A stretch of DNA of 63,261 nucleotides from an uncultured Lachnospiraceae bacterium (GTDB lineage: Bacteria; Bacillota; Clostridia; Lachnospirales; Lachnospiraceae). The DNA is taken from assembly GCA_910579865.1 (NCBI GenBank), contig CAJTXA010000018.1, positions 1 to 63,261 on the forward strand, read 5' to 3'. A program made the translations under genes and the position numbers. A model generated the notes under the pieces. It did no database searches. It was not told the origin of the DNA and saw only the letters and a program-made list of their open reading frames with translations. Every line of letters begins with the position of its first letter. The first letter of the stretch is position 1. Positions 62,811 to 63,261 of this stretch are shown here, piece by piece.

Positions 62811-63261
62811 TTAACCCTTAAAAGGGTCTTCATATTCTTTTACACTTAACTTATCCATTGCAATATCATGTTTTTCTTGTTCCTGGATATACTTCTTGAT
62901 TGTTGCTTCATTTAATCCTACTGTACTAACATAATATCCTTCTGCCCAGAAATGACGATTCCCAAATTTATACTTTAAATTTGCGTGCTTATCAAATATC
63001 ATAAGGGCACTTTTTCCCTTTAGATATCCCATAAACGATGAAACACTTATCTTGGGTGGGATGCTCACCAGCATATGGATATGGTCTGACATAAGGTGTC
63101 CCTCGATAATTTCTACTCCTTTGTAACTACATAATTGCTTAATTATATCTCTTATATCTTCTTTGTATTGATTATAAATAATTTTTCGTCTATACTTTGG
63201 AGTGAAGACGATATGATATTTGCACATCCATTTTGTATGTGCGAGTGAATACTCTTTCTTC
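62811..63261 (-). CDS. tnpA: IS200/IS605 transposase TnpA (5' end outside window)
   Basis: Y1 HUH single-strand transposase. The visible part has the HUH pair in SDHIHMLVSIPP and the catalytic tyrosine helix near NEATIKKYIQEQ. The first ATG in the window (63225-63227) lies inside the conserved SLAHTKWMCKYHIVFTPKYR start region, and the frame stays open to the last base, so the true start is probably just beyond 63261. The 3' codons overlap a small ACCCTT/AAGGGT palindrome. The protein looks intact otherwise. Confidence 0.93.
   Translation of the reverse strand, partial: KKEYSLAHTKWMCKYHIVFTPKYRRKIIYNQYKEDIRDIIKQLCSYKGVEIIEGHLMSDHIHMLVSIPPKISVSSFMGYLKGKSALMIFDKHANLKYKFGNRHFWAEGYYVSTVGLNEATIKKYIQEQEKHDIAMDKLSVKEYEDPFKG

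Larger units (their letters stand above)
62600..63261 (-). mobile_element. IS200/IS605-family element, cut by window end
   Basis: Single-gene HUH element: tnpA, then an extensive hairpin region, then a 9-bp terminal hairpin with a 3-base loop (62626-62646), as at right ends of this family. The exact right end (a few to about 25 bases left of 62626) and the left end (outside) cannot be fixed. No tnpB is visible. Confidence 0.8.

Noticed and set aside
62600..63261. Group I intron / IStron reading of the tnpA element
   Set aside because: In IStrons the intron precedes tnpA; here the structured part follows it, and I see no group I core (P3-P7) pattern.
1..63261. CRISPR arrays, tRNA genes, prophage or integrase genes
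   Set aside because: No regularly spaced direct repeats, no T-arm-like GGTTCGAATCC patterns in the intergenic regions, and no phage or integrase proteins seen.

Overview
The window looks like a chromosomal segment of a low-GC, anaerobic, Gram-positive member of the Clostridia, most likely Lachnospiraceae. The support is the AT-rich sequence, AAGGAG-type ribosome binding sites, two T-box leaders, a non-discriminating AspRS next to GatCAB, a one-piece clostridial PurL, pyruvate:ferredoxin oxidoreductase, RNase Y, and the Asp23/DAK2 pair. Nearly all genes lie on the minus strand. Two near-consensus promoters at the left edge also point left and look like the tandem promoters of an rRNA operon whose 16S gene would start just outside the window. 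Leftward replication fits this layout.

Left part (1-26 kb): rRNA-type promoters and leader, a MATE exporter, then the Asn-tRNA/Gln-tRNA transamidation operon aspS-gatC-gatA-gatB behind a T-box whose specifier region reads GAAC (overlapping Glu GAA and Asn AAC codons). A 1,400-residue multi-PAS/GGDEF/GAF-like/GGDEF/EAL signalling protein follows. Next come tgt-yajC, a group of MBL hydrolase, ACT protein and PFL (UPF0210) protein, a pair made of a membrane protein and a membrane-anchored LuxR-type regulator, recG, an Asp23-DAK2 pair, and thrS (second T-box) followed by a large cyclic-nucleotide-binding-domain protein that probably shares the thrS transcript.

Middle (26-45 kb): an accessory stretch with three secreted proteins carrying glucan/choline-binding-type aromatic repeats. 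Two are paralogues and one of them also carries leucine-rich repeats. Between and beside them are an M18 aminopeptidase with a PPP-type phosphatase, a YcxB-like membrane protein, an Atg22/UMF1-type transporter and a membrane-fused spermidine-synthase-like protein. Then trkA-trkH and a Cache-domain chemoreceptor run on the plus strand, followed by an RlaP/YcgL-type nucleotidyltransferase and a solitary D12-class adenine methylase.

Right part (45-63 kb): nifJ (PFOR) with tandem promoters, mgtE behind a structured leader containing a possible 31-codon leader ORF and a hairpin over the ribosome binding site, an operon of Na/Pi symporter, AlkD-type glycosylase and DUF815 ATPase, an asparaginase, a 57-residue BFD-type [2Fe-2S] protein, purL, rny and recX. 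At the right edge is an IS200/IS605 tnpA cut by the window end. It is followed by about 190 bp of RNA-like hairpins ending at the element's terminal hairpin.

The most interesting non-routine signals are the mgtE leader, the tnpA-associated structured RNA region, the two-codon T-box, and the placement of a cNMP-domain protein under a threonine T-box. I saw no CRISPR array, tRNA gene or prophage. Promoters and hairpins were read by eye, and family assignments come from motif recognition without database searches.
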